A stretch of 64,000 nucleotides of DNA from JAPPLB01 sp965218555. Lineage in GTDB: Bacteria; Acidobacteriota; Terriglobia; Bryobacterales; UBA6623. Shown here piece by piece: positions 1 to 7,930 of the stretch. Positions within the stretch are counted from its first letter, which is position 1; each line of letters begins with the position of its first letter. The position numbers were made by a program, and so were the translations under genes. The notes under the pieces are model-generated. The model made no database searches, was not told the origin of the DNA, and saw nothing but the letters and a program-made list of their open reading frames with translations. Location: positions 3,286,001-3,350,000 of the forward strand of contig OZ244625.1 of NCBI GenBank assembly GCA_965218555.1. The letters are read 5' to 3'.

Positions 1-331
1 TGCTTCACCATGAAGGGACTAACCCCGTGACGCCGAAATCGGGCGGACGAAGGCCCGAAGGCATCGAGCATAACGCCATTTCCTTCTGAGAGGCCCCACA
101 CTTCGTGAGCTTCGTTTGGAGAGAAAACCTAAACCCCTAAAGCTGGCGCTGAGGCGACCAGGAAATCTAGTAGTCCCCGTGTCGGCGAAAGGCGGGTCCC
201 GCCGCGCGATCACCTGTCGCCCGCGCCCCGAAATCGCGGTTTAGACACAGGCTGTTAGGGGTTGCCGTGTGTTTGTCGTGAAGCCTTGTTGGCGTAAAAC
301 GAGTGTGACACCCGCCTCCACGTCAACCAGG
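1..331. other. No gene recognised; flank of a broken resolvase
   Basis: I find no convincing gene here. The reading frames are short and show no family motif. The stretch lies directly upstream of a truncated serine recombinase, so it may be the remains of the mobile element that carried it, but no terminal repeat can be tied to a partner inside the window. Confidence 0.4.
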
Positions 332-652
332 TTGATCGTTGGCTACGCCCGGGTCTCCACCCGGGACCAGGACTTGACCCTGTCATGCGAGGAACTCGTT
401 GCAGCCGGTTGCACCCACATCTACGCTGAGAAAATCAGCGCCGGACGGCCCTTCTTTCGGTCTGAACTCGAATGTATGCTGGACAGCCTTCGGCCCAACG
501 ACCTGGTTGTCGTCACCCAGTTAGACAGGCTGGCTCGACACACTTCCGATCTGCTCAAGATCAACGATCGCATCCGGGACGCCGGCGGCGCCATGCGTTC
601 CTTGGCCGGGCCCTGGGCCGACACCACCAGCCGGGCCGGCAAAAGGTCATGA
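332..652 (+). pseudogene. Serine recombinase (resolvase) N-terminal fragment, truncated
   Basis: This is the catalytic domain of a Tn3-type resolvase/invertase, which cuts and rejoins DNA through a serine. The frame opens with IVGYARVSTRDQ, where the Ser of RVST is the catalytic residue, and continues through VVVTQLDRLARHTSDLL and GPWADTT, all typical of the family. I take the start as TTG 332, because it places the first residues right before the GYARVS strand; GTG 269 is the other option. After AGK the frame breaks (the next frame continues KVMTT) and homology stops within a few codons. The helix-turn-helix domain is missing, leaving about 106 of the usual 180-200 residues. The end abuts the convergent dehydrogenase, suggesting a deletion joint near 655. 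It is non-functional. Confidence 0.75.
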
Positions 653-659
653 CCACCCA

Positions 660-1622
660 TCAGGGCCGAACTTCATGCAGAAGCGGTTTGCGGGCCAAGC
701 CCAAGGACAGATTCTCCACCGAGAGCCGGGCCAACTCGCGCCGGGTCTCAATTGTTGCGCTGCCCAGATGCGGGACCAGCGTCAGGTTGTCGAGCTGCAA
801 CAGGGGGTGATCCCGCGGAAGAGGTTCCGGTTCCGTCACATCGAGTGCCGCGCTACCGATCACGCCGTCCCGCAGCGCCTCATTCAGCGCTTGCGTGTCG
901 ACCACGGCCCCCCGAGCCACGTTGACCAGCGTCGCCGTCGGTTTCATCTTGGCGAGCGTTTCCGCGTTGATCAGGTTCTGGGTCTCGTCCGTCAGCGGGC
1001 ACGTCAGCATCACATAATCCGATTCCCGGAGCAGGTCGTCCAGCGGACGATACGCGACGCCCAATGCCTTCTCGTCCTCCCGCCGGCGTCGATTGTGGTA
1101 CAGAACCGTCATGTCAAAAACCCGCGCGCGCTTCGCGACCTGGCTGCCGATGGCGCCCATACCGATGATACCCAACGTCATTCCGTGCACTTCGCGGCCC
1201 AGCATGTAACCCGGGTCGTAGCGTGTGAACTCCGGTGACCGGGCATGGCGGTCTCCTTTCACGATGAGGCGTGCCGCGGCAAGGAGCAGCGCCATCCCCA
1301 TGTCCGCCGTCGCTCCATCCAGAATGCTTGGCGTGTTGCCCACTGGGATCCCTCGGGTCGCCGCATCCGGCAAATTGATGTGGTCCACGCCGACGCCGTA
1401 GTTGCTGATGATTCGGACGCCCGGCAGCCGGTCGAGCATCTCTCCGTTCAACAAGGGATGTCCGTACGTGTAGATCCCGTCGATCTGCTCGGACGAGCCT
1501 TCGCGCGCGACATCCCAAGCCAACAGTTCGAACCGATCCGCCATGAATCCGAGAACCGTTTCATCGAGAGGTCCATCCGCTACTACCCTGGGTCGCTTCC
1601 GTTCTCCTGCATCCGCCATCAT
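660..1622 (-). CDS. D-isomer-specific 2-hydroxyacid dehydrogenase
   Basis: This is a 320-residue cytosolic NAD(P)H-dependent oxidoreductase that interconverts 2-keto and D-2-hydroxy acids, most likely of the glyoxylate/hydroxypyruvate reductase type. The Rossmann glycine motif is GIIGMGAIG at residues 151-159. The catalytic triad is visible as Arg237 (NVARG), the Glu within DVTEPEPL (about 264) and His285 (VPHLGSA). The length is normal for the family. Two ATG codons lie in a row at the start, behind a G-rich AAAGG ribosome site. Nothing nearby points to one substrate: upstream is a long intergenic gap, downstream a dead resolvase. The family is clear; the substrate is not. Confidence 0.9.
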   Translation of the reverse strand: MMADAGERKRPRVVADGPLDETVLGFMADRFELLAWDVAREGSSEQIDGIYTYGHPLLNGEMLDRLPGVRIISNYGVGVDHINLPDAATRGIPVGNTPSILDGATADMGMALLLAAARLIVKGDRHARSPEFTRYDPGYMLGREVHGMTLGIIGMGAIGSQVAKRARVFDMTVLYHNRRRREDEKALGVAYRPLDDLLRESDYVMLTCPLTDETQNLINAETLAKMKPTATLVNVARGAVVDTQALNEALRDGVIGSAALDVTEPEPLPRDHPLLQLDNLTLVPHLGSATIETRRELARLSVENLSLGLARKPLLHEVRP

Positions 1623-1913
1623 CCTTTGCCCCCGATATCGTGTCCGCCATTGCCTATTATGGGCACGAGTGGCTTCGGAAGCTCAGGAGCAATAACTGCC
1701 GGTAGAGTTGTAGAAGCGTGGAGTGAATACACATAAGCAGGCCACCTTCTCTCGACACTTTGACACGCCACAGCCAAACTCTACTGACGGGATCCGTGGA
1801 ACGGCTATGGAAATACACAAGACCGGTGAGCCAAAAGTGCCGCTCCACCAGCGTGTCAGTTACCAGTTTCGGGCTTTCTACCACCTAAACCGGCCATGTG
1901 ACGGCGCTACCGC

Positions 1914-1926
1914 CATCAGATAGCAT
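1914..1926 (+). repeat. 13-bp direct repeat, copy 1
   Basis: CATCAGATAGCAT occurs here and again at 1968-1980, centre to centre 54 bp, about five helical turns. The second copy ends 8 bp before the ATG of the nuclease-like gene. The spacing and position suit an operator or a repeat-bounded scar; which one cannot be told. Confidence 0.6.
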
Positions 1927-1967
1927 AGAGCGGTGTCGGGATGTTCACAGTCGATGCATGCTAAAAG

Positions 1968-1980
1968 CATCAGATAGCAT
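1968..1980 (+). repeat. 13-bp direct repeat, copy 2
   Basis: This is an exact second copy of CATCAGATAGCAT. It lies where the ribosome-binding site of the gene starting at 1989 would be, so a protein bound here would also block translation initiation or transcription. Confidence 0.6.
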
Positions 1981-1988
1981 GATCAGAC

Positions 1989-3051
1989 ATGAGAGTATTC
2001 AGCATTGGAACTGACGGCGGATTCACCGAGTACGAGCGGTTGCTGTTCAAGGTCGATCACGAGGAATCCGTCCTTGAGGAGTGGTTGGAGTCCAACCCCG
2101 ACGGTATTCTTGAAGACGGTCGGGTTCTGATCATCGGGCGTCAGGTCCGAACCGACCTTGGGGGGGGGCATCGACCTGCTTGGCGTAGATCGCGAGGGGA
2201 ACGTGGTCGTCGTCGAGTTGAAGCGGGACCGCACTCCGCGGGACGTGGTCGCGCAGGCGCTCGAATACGCTGCATTCGCCGCCAGGCTCGACGTTGATGC
2301 ACTGGAGGGCATCCTCCGCGTATGTCAACAAGACGAATCACTGAGTCTCGCCGACCACCATCGGGAGTACTTCGGCGTCGATGAGACCGAGGCAGTCGCG
2401 TTCAACAAGGATCAACACATCGTGATCATCGGCCAGCGGGTGACGCGAGAGATCCGACAGACCGCGTCGTTCTTGGGATCCAAGGGAATCTACGTCACCT
2501 GCGTAGAATTCTCGTTCTTCCAGGCCGCCGGGGGCGGTCGTTTGCTGTCTCAGGAGATCGTTGTCGGGAGAGAAAACACGAAGCCGCACCGCGTGATTTC
2601 CAAACCTCTGTCCATCGTTTCGGAAAGCGAGTTCCTGGAGTCCTGCGACGAGTACGGGAAGGCTGTCTTTTCCGGGATTCTCGAATTGGCGCGCCGAAAG
2701 TCCATGTCGATCCACTGGGGGACCAAGGGTTTCTCAATTGGCGTCGATATTGATGGAGCCCGGGTGGTCGTCTGCTACGCATACCCGCCTGGCAGTGTTT
2801 TCAAGCAGACGCTCTATACAGCCCTGCACGACAGGGCCGGCATCCCGAAGACTGGCGTGCCTGCAGAGGCCGTCGAGCGACTGCGGGACTCGGTGGAGTC
2901 GACACGGCTATTCACGCCTGCGGGCCGAGACTTGAAATGTCTCATCGACCGTGCGTTCACGGACAGCGAATTGGACAAGCTCGTTGCATGGGGCGAATCA
3001 GTGGAGCAGGTGATTCTAAAGCACGGACTGAAAGGGAAGCTCGAGCAATAG
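1989..3051 (+). CDS. NucS/DUF91-like nuclease, frame broken in a G9 tract
   Basis: When read across one frameshift this is a protein of about 353 residues with a PD-(D/E)XK nuclease core of the NucS/DUF91 kind. The N-terminal part has EEWLESNPDGILEDG, then GGGIDLLGVD (motif Asp), VVVELKRD (the ExK) and a QALEYAA helix. The break lies exactly in nine consecutive G at 2160-2168: frame one reads DLGGGHRP and stops at 2297, while the frame with eight G reads DLGGGIDLL and runs to 3051. The tract falls at the catalytic Asp motif, so only the eight-G form makes a nuclease. This may be a sequencing or assembly indel, a phase-variable switch, or a true mutation. The C-terminal 200 residues are unassigned. 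The TTG at 2158 would give a product lacking the first motif, so I do not favour it as the start. Confidence 0.65.
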
Positions 3052-3238
3052 CAGTGGCTTGCCGGCGTTGAGGATGGACCCCTGTCGAGCATTCGGCCGT
3101 GCCATCATCACGCGGCACTCTGCCTGGTTTCTCACTGTTTTCAAGCAGTCTGAGAACGAGTTTTTCCGGCTCATTCAACAAGCCTCAAGTCTGCTCTCCA
3201 ACAGAGAATCGCTGCTGCGGGCATGCAGCCCCCATCTA

Positions 3239-4387
3239 GTGTACCGTCCCGGAAATACATGATATATTAATGGGCAACTTTTGGTTTCTGGAGGTATGCC
3301 CATGCCACGCGGTCGCCCCGTTGCTCCCATCACTCTCCGTGAAAGCGAGGAAACGGAACTGCGGAGCCTCGCCCGCTCCCGAACGCTGCCGCATAGTCTG
3401 GTGCGGAGGGCCCAGATTGTGCTCGCCTGCGCCGCAGGCGTTCCCGGCTCGACCGTAGCCCGGCGTCTCGGTGTCACCAATACGACCGTTGGCAAGTGGC
3501 GCAAGCGCTATCGTGAACAGGGAGTCTCCGGACTCCACGATGAACTGCGTCCCGGACGCCCCCGCAGGCATGACGATGAACGTGTTGCCGAAGTCATCAA
3601 CACGGCCCTCGGAACCGACCCCCCGGATGGTTCGCACTGGAGCGTGCGTTCGATGGCCCAACACACGGGAGTCTCGAAGAGTACTGTCCAGCGGTGGTTC
3701 GAGCTGTTCGGCGTGCAGCCGCATCGCCAGCGGCATTTCAAGATTTCCAACGACCCGTTCTTCGTCGAGAAAGTCCGCGACATCGTCGGTCTCTACCTCA
3801 ACCCCCCGGACCACGCCGTGGTGCTCTCGGTCGATGAGAAGACCCAGGTCCAGGCTCTTCAGCGGACTCAGCCCCTCCTCCCGATGGGCCTTGGCTACCT
3901 CGAAGGCGTCACCCACGACTACCAACGTCACGGTACGACCACTCTGTTCGCTGCTCTCGATGTTGCCACGGGGCAAGTCATCACACGCTGTAAACCGCGA
4001 CACCGCCATCAGGAGTTCCTCGCTTTCCTGCGTCAGATCGACGGCAGTGTGCCGCGCAACCTCGACATCCATCTCATCGTCGATAACTATGCCACCCACA
4101 AACATCCCAAAGTTCGTGCCTGGCTCGCCCGGCGTCCTCGCTACCACCTTCATTTCACCCCAACCTATGCCTCCTGGCTCAACCAAGTCGAACGCTGGTT
4201 CGGCATCATTACCCAGAAGGCCATTCGCCGTGGTTCCTTCTCCAGCGTCAAGGCTCTCGTCCGTAACATTGAGCGCTTCGTCGAACACTACAACGCCAAC
4301 ACCAGCCCCTTCGTCTGGACCGCCACGGCCGAATCCATCCTCGCCAAGATCGAACGACTTTGTTTATATATTTCCGGGACGGTACAC
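3239..4387 (+). mobile_element. IS630-family insertion sequence, intact
   Basis: This is a 1,149-bp element. The ends GTGTACCGTCCCGGAAATA (left) and its inverse (right) match over about 19 bp. It is flanked by the TA duplication typical of IS630 at 3237-3238 and 4388-4389. One open transposase gene fills it. The transposase stop codon is not inside the element: the last sense codon ends at 4387 and TAG is formed by the target TA plus the next G. Confidence 0.92.
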
Positions 4388-4390
4388 TAG
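3302..4390 (+). CDS. IS630-family DDE transposase
   Basis: A 362-residue transposase. The N-terminal helix-turn-helix part contains STVARRLGVTNTTVGKWRKR. The DDE catalytic core shows VLSVDEKTQ (first Asp), LIVDNYATH (second Asp) and NQVERWFGI (Glu). The start is taken as ATG 3302 because a GGAGG at 3290-3294 lies seven bases upstream; the ATG at 3296 is too close to it. The final residues GTVH are encoded by the inverted repeat itself and the stop comes from the target site. It appears intact and probably active. It is a distinct element from the two IS630 copies at 31.6-33.9 kb, though all three transposases share the HDYKR and VGLYL blocks. Confidence 0.93.
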   Translation: MPRGRPVAPITLRESEETELRSLARSRTLPHSLVRRAQIVLACAAGVPGSTVARRLGVTNTTVGKWRKRYREQGVSGLHDELRPGRPRRHDDERVAEVINTALGTDPPDGSHWSVRSMAQHTGVSKSTVQRWFELFGVQPHRQRHFKISNDPFFVEKVRDIVGLYLNPPDHAVVLSVDEKTQVQALQRTQPLLPMGLGYLEGVTHDYQRHGTTTLFAALDVATGQVITRCKPRHRHQEFLAFLRQIDGSVPRNLDIHLIVDNYATHKHPKVRAWLARRPRYHLHFTPTYASWLNQVERWFGIITQKAIRRGSFSSVKALVRNIERFVEHYNANTSPFVWTATAESILAKIERLCLYISGTVH

Positions 4391-4468
4391 TTCCCTCCCC
4401 AGGTCGCTGCTAGAATAGGCGCTCGCTTGCTGCGCCCGGAGGCACCAGCGCGGTGTCCATTCAACTTC

Positions 4469-5722
4469 ATGGCTGACCTTGATCTTTCCTGGATTCGCAA
4501 CCAATTCCCTGCGTTGCGCCTGGAAGTCAACGACCGGCCGGCCGTTTTCCTCGATGGCCCCGGAGGGACCCAGGTCCCCCAGCGTGTCATCGATGCCATC
4601 GCGGACTACCTCGCGACCTCCAACGCCAATACTCACGGTGCGTTCCTCACGGCCGAACGCACCGAACGAATGCTCAACGAGGCCCACGCGGCGGCGGGCG
4701 ACTTTTTGGGATGTAATGCCGACGAGGTCGCGTTCGGCCCCAACATGACGACCCTTACGTTCGCCCTCAGCCGTTCCATCGGACGTGAGCTGAACAAAGG
4801 TGAGGAGATCATCGTCACGCAACTCGATCACGATGCGAACGTCGCCCCGTGGCGGGCTCTGGAAGAGCGCGGTGCCGTTATTCGCACCGCCGACATTCGC
4901 ATTGAGGACTGCATACTCGACCTCGATCGACTTTACGCGTTGATCAACGAGCGCACGAAGCTCGTGGCCGTCGGCTATGCCTCCAACGCCGTCGGAACCA
5001 TCAACGATGTCGCCGCGATCACGCGAGCCGCACACGCAGCGGGGGCCTTGTGCTTCGTTGACGCCGTTCACTACGCTCCTCACGGCTCGATCGACGTGAA
5101 GTCGATCGATTGCGACTTCCTGACCTGCTCGGCTTACAAGTTTTTCGGGCCGCATGTCGGCGTGCTCTACGGCAAAGCGCAGCTTCTCGAGGAACTGCAT
5201 CCCTACAAGGTGCGGCCCGCGCCCAACGAAATCCCTGACTGTTGGGAAACCGGCACCCAGAACCACGAGGGACTCGCCGGAGTGATCGCGGCCATCGACT
5301 ACATTGCCGACGTGGGCCGCCGCCATGTCCCCGAAGGCACGGAGACTCGCCGGGATGCCCTCGTAACGGCCATGAACCTCACACAATCGTACGAGCGCGA
5401 GTTGTCGCAGAGGCTCATCCCAGCGCTGCTCGAGATCCCTGGGCTCACGTTCTACGGTATCCGCGACACGAGCCGCTTCGATCGCCGCACGCCTACCGTT
5501 TCGATACGCATGGAAGGCAGTTCCCCACGCCAACTCGCGGCCTTTCTCGGCCAACGTGGTTTTTTCGTCTGGGACGGCAATTACTACGCCCTCAACGTCA
5601 CGGAGCGCCTTGGCGTCGAGGCATCCGGCGGCATGGTCCGCATCGGCTGCGCCCACTACAACATGCCGGAGGAGATTGAGAGCCTGGTAAGAGCGCTTCA
5701 AGACTTCTCGCGGAATCGCTGA
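4469..5722 (+). CDS. Cysteine desulfurase-like aminotransferase class V protein
   Basis: A 417-residue PLP-dependent fold-type I enzyme of the class V aminotransferase superfamily, close to the cysteine desulfurase-like (VC1184) subfamily by its FLDGPGGTQVPQ start. The PLP lysine is in CSAYKFFGPHVG. The aspartate and histidine that hold the cofactor are in CFVDAVHYAPH. I see no active-site cysteine loop like that of SufS/NifS, so sulfur transfer is not assured. The start ATG 4469 directly precedes the conserved DLSWIRNQFPAL segment; in-frame codons further upstream would run into the IS630 flank. It is cytosolic and apparently monocistronic. Confidence 0.87.
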   Translation: MADLDLSWIRNQFPALRLEVNDRPAVFLDGPGGTQVPQRVIDAIADYLATSNANTHGAFLTAERTERMLNEAHAAAGDFLGCNADEVAFGPNMTTLTFALSRSIGRELNKGEEIIVTQLDHDANVAPWRALEERGAVIRTADIRIEDCILDLDRLYALINERTKLVAVGYASNAVGTINDVAAITRAAHAAGALCFVDAVHYAPHGSIDVKSIDCDFLTCSAYKFFGPHVGVLYGKAQLLEELHPYKVRPAPNEIPDCWETGTQNHEGLAGVIAAIDYIADVGRRHVPEGTETRRDALVTAMNLTQSYERELSQRLIPALLEIPGLTFYGIRDTSRFDRRTPTVSIRMEGSSPRQLAAFLGQRGFFVWDGNYYALNVTERLGVEASGGMVRIGCAHYNMPEEIESLVRALQDFSRNR

Positions 5723-5878
5723 GCATCGCTGACGCCCGCAAGGACCCTTGAAGGCCCTCTCGCGAACTTTGCCTCTTTGCTGGAAACAGCATCGGCTCGG
5801 CAGACACCCGGGAACCCTCAATTTCGGCTAGGATCGGATTTGCAACGAAGTCCGGCGGCCCTTTAGCAGGAGCTGTAC

Positions 5879-7780
5879 ATGCCGAACACACTTCTGACCG
5901 CATTCGATCTCCGCCTCCTGACCGAAGGGAACCGCTGCGACAGCTACGAAAAGCTCGGCGCTCACCTGGTCGAGATCGAAGGCGTCAAGGGGACCCGCTT
6001 TGCCGTATGGGCCCCGAATGCCAAGTTCGTCTCGGTGATTGGGGATTTCAATGACTGGGACCGAGACTCTCATCCGATGAGGAATCATCCTGAAGCCGGT
6101 GTTTGGGAAGTCTTCGTGCCCGCAGTTGGACCGCGCACCCTCTACAAGTACTTCATTCGCTCACCCGCCAACGGCTACGAAGTCGAGAAGGCCGACCCCT
6201 ACGCCTTCGCGACCGAGATGCGCCCTAGCACGGCCTCGAAGGTATGGAACTTGTCGGACTACGACTGGGGCGACTCCGAGTGGATGGCCTCGCGCGGCCC
6301 CAAGAGCGCTCACGACGCGCCCATCTCCATCTATGAGGTCCACCTTGGCTCGTGGATGCGCGTGCCGGATGAGGGAGGCTGGCTCACGTATCGCGATCTG
6401 GCTCCGCGTCTGGCCGAGTACGTCGTGGAACTGGGCTTTACGCACGTCGAACTGCTACCGGTCACCGAGCATCCCTTCGACGGCTCGTGGGGGTATCAGA
6501 CCGTCAGCTATTACGCGCCCACCGCGAGATTCGGGACCCCGCAGGAGTTCATGTTTCTCGTCGATATGCTTCACCAAGCCGGCCTCGGGGTATTAGTTGA
6601 CTGGGCGCCGGCTCATTTCCCCAAGGACGAGCACGGCCTCGGCTACTTCGACGGAACCCATCTTTATGAATATGCGGACCCTCGCCGGGGCCATCATCCT
6701 GACTGGGGTACGCTTATTTTCAACTACGGCCGCAAAGAGGTAGTGAATTTTCTGATCGGCAGCGCCCTGTTTTGGCTCGATCGTTATCACATCGATGGCC
6801 TGCGCGTCGACGCGGTCGCGTCCATGCTCTATCTCGACTACGGCCGCAAGGAAGACGAATGGGTGCCTAACCAGCATGGTGGGCGTGAGAATCTGGAGGC
6901 GATTGATTTCCTTCGGCGCTTGAACGAGCGTGTCTACGCCGAGTACCCGGACACGGTCACGATCGCCGAGGAATCCACAGCATGGCCGATGGTTTCGCGA
7001 CCCACCTCCATGGGTGGGCTGGGCTTCGGATTCAAATGGAATATGGGCTGGATGAACGATATTCTGGAGTACATCGAGAAAGACCCGCTGCATCGCAAGC
7101 ACCACCACGAGAAGATCACCTTCAGCACGCTCTACGCCTTCACCGAGAACTTCATCCTGCCGTTTTCCCATGATGAAGTCGTTCATATGAAGAGATCGAT
7201 GCTCGGCAAGATGCCGGGCGACGAATGGCAGAAGTTCGCCAACCTGCGGACGCTCTACGGCTACCTGTTCACCTTCCCGGGCAAGAAGCTGCTCTTCATG
7301 GGCAGCGAGTTCGGCCAGGGCAGGGAATGGACGCATGACGAGAGCCTCGACTGGCACCTGCTCGACTACCCCCGGCATGAGGGGCTGTGCCGATGGGTGC
7401 AAGACCTGAATCGCTTATACCGGTCCGAAGGCGCATTGTTCGAGAGCGATTCCGACTCCCGCGGGTTTGAATGGATCGACGGCAACGACCGCCAGAGGAG
7501 TATCATCAGCTTCCTCCGCCGCGGAGAAACGCTGAACGACGAGCTTGTGGTGGTCTGCAATTTCACTCCCGTTCCCCGCGAGTGCTATCGCATCGGTGTT
7601 CCCCACGATGGCTACTGGAAGGAGTTGCTCAACAGCGACGCGACGCTTTACGGAGGGAGCGGAGTCGGCGACCTTGGAGGTTTAAATGCCGAGCCAGAGC
7701 CGAGCCACAGCCTGCCCCATAGCCTGAATCTCACCCTCCCGCCCCTCGGCACTCTCATTTTCAAGAGAACTGAGTACTGA
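5879..7780 (+). CDS. glgB: 1,4-alpha-glucan branching enzyme
   Basis: A 633-residue GH13 enzyme that makes alpha-1,6 branches in glycogen. An N-terminal CBM48 domain (about residues 25-120, FAVWAPNAKFVSVIGDFNDW) precedes the barrel. Catalytic landmarks are DGLRVDAVASMLYLDYGR (nucleophile Asp), TIAEESTAWP (acid/base Glu) and PFSHDEVVHMK (third Asp). A beta-sandwich domain closes the protein (GTLIFKRTEY). The length fits the group that lacks the extra N-terminal N1 domain. An AGGAG lies seven bases before the ATG. No other glycogen gene lies next to it. Identification is firm. Confidence 0.96.
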   Translation: MPNTLLTAFDLRLLTEGNRCDSYEKLGAHLVEIEGVKGTRFAVWAPNAKFVSVIGDFNDWDRDSHPMRNHPEAGVWEVFVPAVGPRTLYKYFIRSPANGYEVEKADPYAFATEMRPSTASKVWNLSDYDWGDSEWMASRGPKSAHDAPISIYEVHLGSWMRVPDEGGWLTYRDLAPRLAEYVVELGFTHVELLPVTEHPFDGSWGYQTVSYYAPTARFGTPQEFMFLVDMLHQAGLGVLVDWAPAHFPKDEHGLGYFDGTHLYEYADPRRGHHPDWGTLIFNYGRKEVVNFLIGSALFWLDRYHIDGLRVDAVASMLYLDYGRKEDEWVPNQHGGRENLEAIDFLRRLNERVYAEYPDTVTIAEESTAWPMVSRPTSMGGLGFGFKWNMGWMNDILEYIEKDPLHRKHHHEKITFSTLYAFTENFILPFSHDEVVHMKRSMLGKMPGDEWQKFANLRTLYGYLFTFPGKKLLFMGSEFGQGREWTHDESLDWHLLDYPRHEGLCRWVQDLNRLYRSEGALFESDSDSRGFEWIDGNDRQRSIISFLRRGETLNDELVVVCNFTPVPRECYRIGVPHDGYWKELLNSDATLYGGSGVGDLGGLNAEPEPSHSLPHSLNLTLPPLGTLIFKRTEY

Positions 7781-7789
7781 GTTCCTTCG

Positions 7790-7819
7790 TTGACACCCCA
7801 AAAAACATGCCGATACGAT
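7790..7819 (+). promoter_or_regulatory. Likely promoter of the CAU tRNA gene
   Basis: TTGACA at 7790-7795 and TACGAT at 7814-7819 are separated by 18 bp, and the tRNA begins 20 bp further on. The -35 box is a perfect sigma-70 match; the -10 box matches four of six. The position just after glgB means the tRNA need not be read from that gene. Confidence 0.6.
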
Positions 7820-7838
7820 GAAATCATCCTTGGAGTTT

Positions 7839-7915
7839 GCCGGAGTAGCTCAGGTGGTCAGAGCGAGGGCCTCATAATCCCTAGGTCAGCGGTTCGAGTC
7901 CGCTCTCCGGCACCA
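7839..7915 (+). tRNA. tRNA with CAU anticodon (Met elongator or Ile2)
   Basis: This 77-nt gene folds as a standard cloverleaf. The acceptor GCCGGAG pairs with CTCCGGC. The D stem is GCTC/GAGC, the anticodon loop CTCATAA, and the T arm AGCGG-TTCGAGT-CCGCT. The discriminator is A and the CCA end is encoded. The anticodon CAU fits elongator tRNA-Met, or tRNA-Ile2 if the C is later changed to lysidine. The base pair closing the anticodon loop is a C-U mismatch. Confidence 0.95.
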
Positions 7916-7930
7916 CTTCTTCTCCCGCCA

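Larger units (their letters stand above)
1623..1988. other. Intergenic region between divergent genes
   Basis: No gene is evident in this 366-bp gap between the divergent dehydrogenase and nuclease genes. Its right part carries two identical 13-bp direct repeats immediately before the nuclease, which may be regulatory. Confidence 0.5.

Noticed and set aside
6593..7402. A 269-codon open frame on the minus strand inside glgB
   Set aside because: It is the mirror frame of a highly biased GC-rich coding sequence and has no motifs or ribosome site.
7790..7930. Long N-terminal extension of the sulfatase frame
   Set aside because: It would translate through the tRNA gene; the TTG at 7931 gives a complete lipoprotein signal and is preferred.
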